From Clostridiaceae bacterium (GTDB taxonomy: Bacteria; Bacillota; Clostridia; DUPQ01): a stretch of DNA of 41,006 nucleotides. A program made the translations under genes and the position numbers. A model generated the notes under the pieces. It made no database searches, had not been told where the DNA came from, and saw only the letters and a program-made list of their open reading frames with translations. Below are positions 39,979 through 41,006 of the stretch, piece after piece. Location: positions 1-41,006 of the forward strand of contig DUPQ01000043.1 of NCBI GenBank assembly GCA_012838235.1, in the 5' to 3' direction. Positions within the stretch are counted from its first letter, which is position 1, and the number at the start of each line of letters is the position of its first letter.

Positions 39979-41006
39979 ATGAACAAAATGAAACTGATTA
40001 GTTTGGTACTTTGCTTGGTGCTTGTTTGCTCGTTTGTTTTCACGGCTTGCGACAAAAAGCCTACTGAAACTGCAACACAGCAACCGACAGAGACGAGTAC
40101 TCAGACTGAAACACCCACGGAAACACAAATCGATACCACACCTGCAGTGGTAGAGAAACCGGCGGTAATGGATATAACTACCCTTTACTATTACGGTGAT
40201 GCAACGGAAAATGCAGCTGAGAAATTAGCGTATAAAAACTACCTGAACAGACATTACGGTTTCACAATCAACATTCATGCTCATGCCAGAGACATGTACA
40301 TTGAAACTATCAATCTTCGAGCTGTATCGGGTGATCTTACCGGTATAGTAAGACTTTTCGCAGGAACCGACGGAATCAAATGGTATCAGGAAGGTATTGT
40401 GCTGGCAATTGATGAATTTCTTGCCGATAATGAAGTTTGGAACACTATTGTTCCGGAGCATTGGAAAGAAACTTTCTCATATGACGGAGCAGTATACGGA
40501 CTTGCATTCGGCGGTGACGGTACTCCTTCATGGTTTTCAAGAACAATGAGAGGTGACTGGTTGGATGCGGTAGGAATGTCCAGACCTTCCACCATAGATG
40601 AGTTCTATGAGGTATCAAAAGCCTTTACCTACAATGACCCCGACAAAAACGGAGATAACGACACTTGGGGATTCTGCTCAAGACATGTATGGCTGATGCA
40701 GGATATTTTCAAGGCATACGGTTGTACACCCAATTGGGAATCCGCACTGGTTCCTGTATGGAATCCGAGAGATGATATATGGGAAGATCCGGTTATAAAG
40801 CCGGTCATGGCTGATGCATGTACATTCTTAAGAAAGTGCTATGTAGAAGGCATTATACATCCCGAGTTATTCTCAATGAGTTCCACCAATGTAAGGAATC
40901 TTATGTCCAACGGACATGCAGGCTCCTGTTTTTACTGGGATCACTGGTTGATAGTATGGGAAAATGCGGTAAAGAAAACAGTAGGAAGCCATGCTTATAT
41001 GGTAGC
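39979..41006 (+). CDS. Extracellular solute-binding lipoprotein, carbohydrate ABC type (partial, 3' end cut)
   Basis: The first 342 residues of a binding protein that is normally about 500-560 long. The signal peptide ends in the lipobox FTAC with lipidated Cys24, and a Thr/Gln/Glu-rich tether follows. The mature part shows the periplasmic-binding fold: DGIKWYQEGIVLAIDEFL, GAVYGLAFGGDG, then MRGDWLDAVGMSRPSTIDEFYEVSKAF. The loop DPDKNGDNDTWGF is a calcium-binding-like segment that I know from LplA/YtcQ-type oligosaccharide-binding proteins. GGGAGG lies 7 bases before the ATG. It has its own strong promoter. The transporter's permeases would be expected beyond the window. Substrate is unknown; sugars or oligosaccharides are the usual ligands. 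Confidence 0.9.
   Translation, partial: MNKMKLISLVLCLVLVCSFVFTACDKKPTETATQQPTETSTQTETPTETQIDTTPAVVEKPAVMDITTLYYYGDATENAAEKLAYKNYLNRHYGFTINIHAHARDMYIETINLRAVSGDLTGIVRLFAGTDGIKWYQEGIVLAIDEFLADNEVWNTIVPEHWKETFSYDGAVYGLAFGGDGTPSWFSRTMRGDWLDAVGMSRPSTIDEFYEVSKAFTYNDPDKNGDNDTWGFCSRHVWLMQDIFKAYGCTPNWESALVPVWNPRDDIWEDPVIKPVMADACTFLRKCYVEGIIHPELFSMSSTNVRNLMSNGHAGSCFYWDHWLIVWENAVKKTVGSHAYMV

Overview
The window looks like a chromosomal segment of a low-to-moderate GC Gram-positive anaerobe, most likely class Clostridia (Bacillota). The grounds are strong GGAGG-type ribosome sites, frequent TTG starts, TTGACA/TATAAT promoters, a meso-diaminopimelate dehydrogenase gene, two lipobox lipoproteins, a DacF-type carboxypeptidase and a very large secreted repeat protein with no outer-membrane features. 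This placement is inferred from gene content; there is no rRNA to confirm it.

Layout. (1) 1-736, minus: 3'-truncated ddh (lysine/peptidoglycan precursor). (2) 879-16469, minus: one 5196-residue surface protein filling 15.6 kb. It has a signal peptide, an N-terminal head, an InlB-like repeat, eight copies of a four-domain module of about 316 residues (one incomplete), twelve Rib-like repeats, a Pro/Glu linker and three C-terminal membrane helices in place of an LPXTG signal. (3) 16729-20299, plus: a MarR repressor with an operator on its own promoter, and a fused ATPase-permease exporter. (4) 20328-20765, minus: a small (p)ppGpp-hydrolase-like HD protein. (5) 20969-27389, plus: a tightly coupled phosphonate operon (PhnD, PhnC, two PhnE, an iron-alcohol-dehydrogenase-like phosphonoacetaldehyde reductase candidate, and a PhnX-PhnW fusion). 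It predicts import of 2-aminoethylphosphonate or a related C2 phosphonate and its conversion to phosphate plus acetaldehyde.

(6) 27.4-32.3 kb is an accessory patch: a HigB/HigA module whose antitoxin carries an ImmA/IrrE metallopeptidase domain and whose promoter lies between two perfect palindromes; an AAA ATPase with a DUF234 nuclease-like tail; a divergent unknown protein with CxxC pairs; and a DinJ/YafQ module. The patch lies on the 3' side of a tRNA-Leu(UAG) gene, and a degenerate copy of that tRNA's 3' end is present at 31638-31661, which hints at tRNA-directed integration. (7) 32.5-39.5 kb is core-like: tRNA-Leu, comEA-like, a D-Ala-D-Ala carboxypeptidase, an unknown membrane protein, and a leuS - flavoprotein - HAD phosphatase operon. 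(8) 39979-end, plus: 5' part of a carbohydrate-type solute-binding lipoprotein.

The most notable items are the giant modular surface protein with its near-identical internal repeats, the PhnXW fusion next to a dehydrogenase with a changed metal ligand, the clear operator architectures at marR and higBA, and the tRNA-3'-end remnant. I found no CRISPR array, transposase, integrase, rRNA or T-box.
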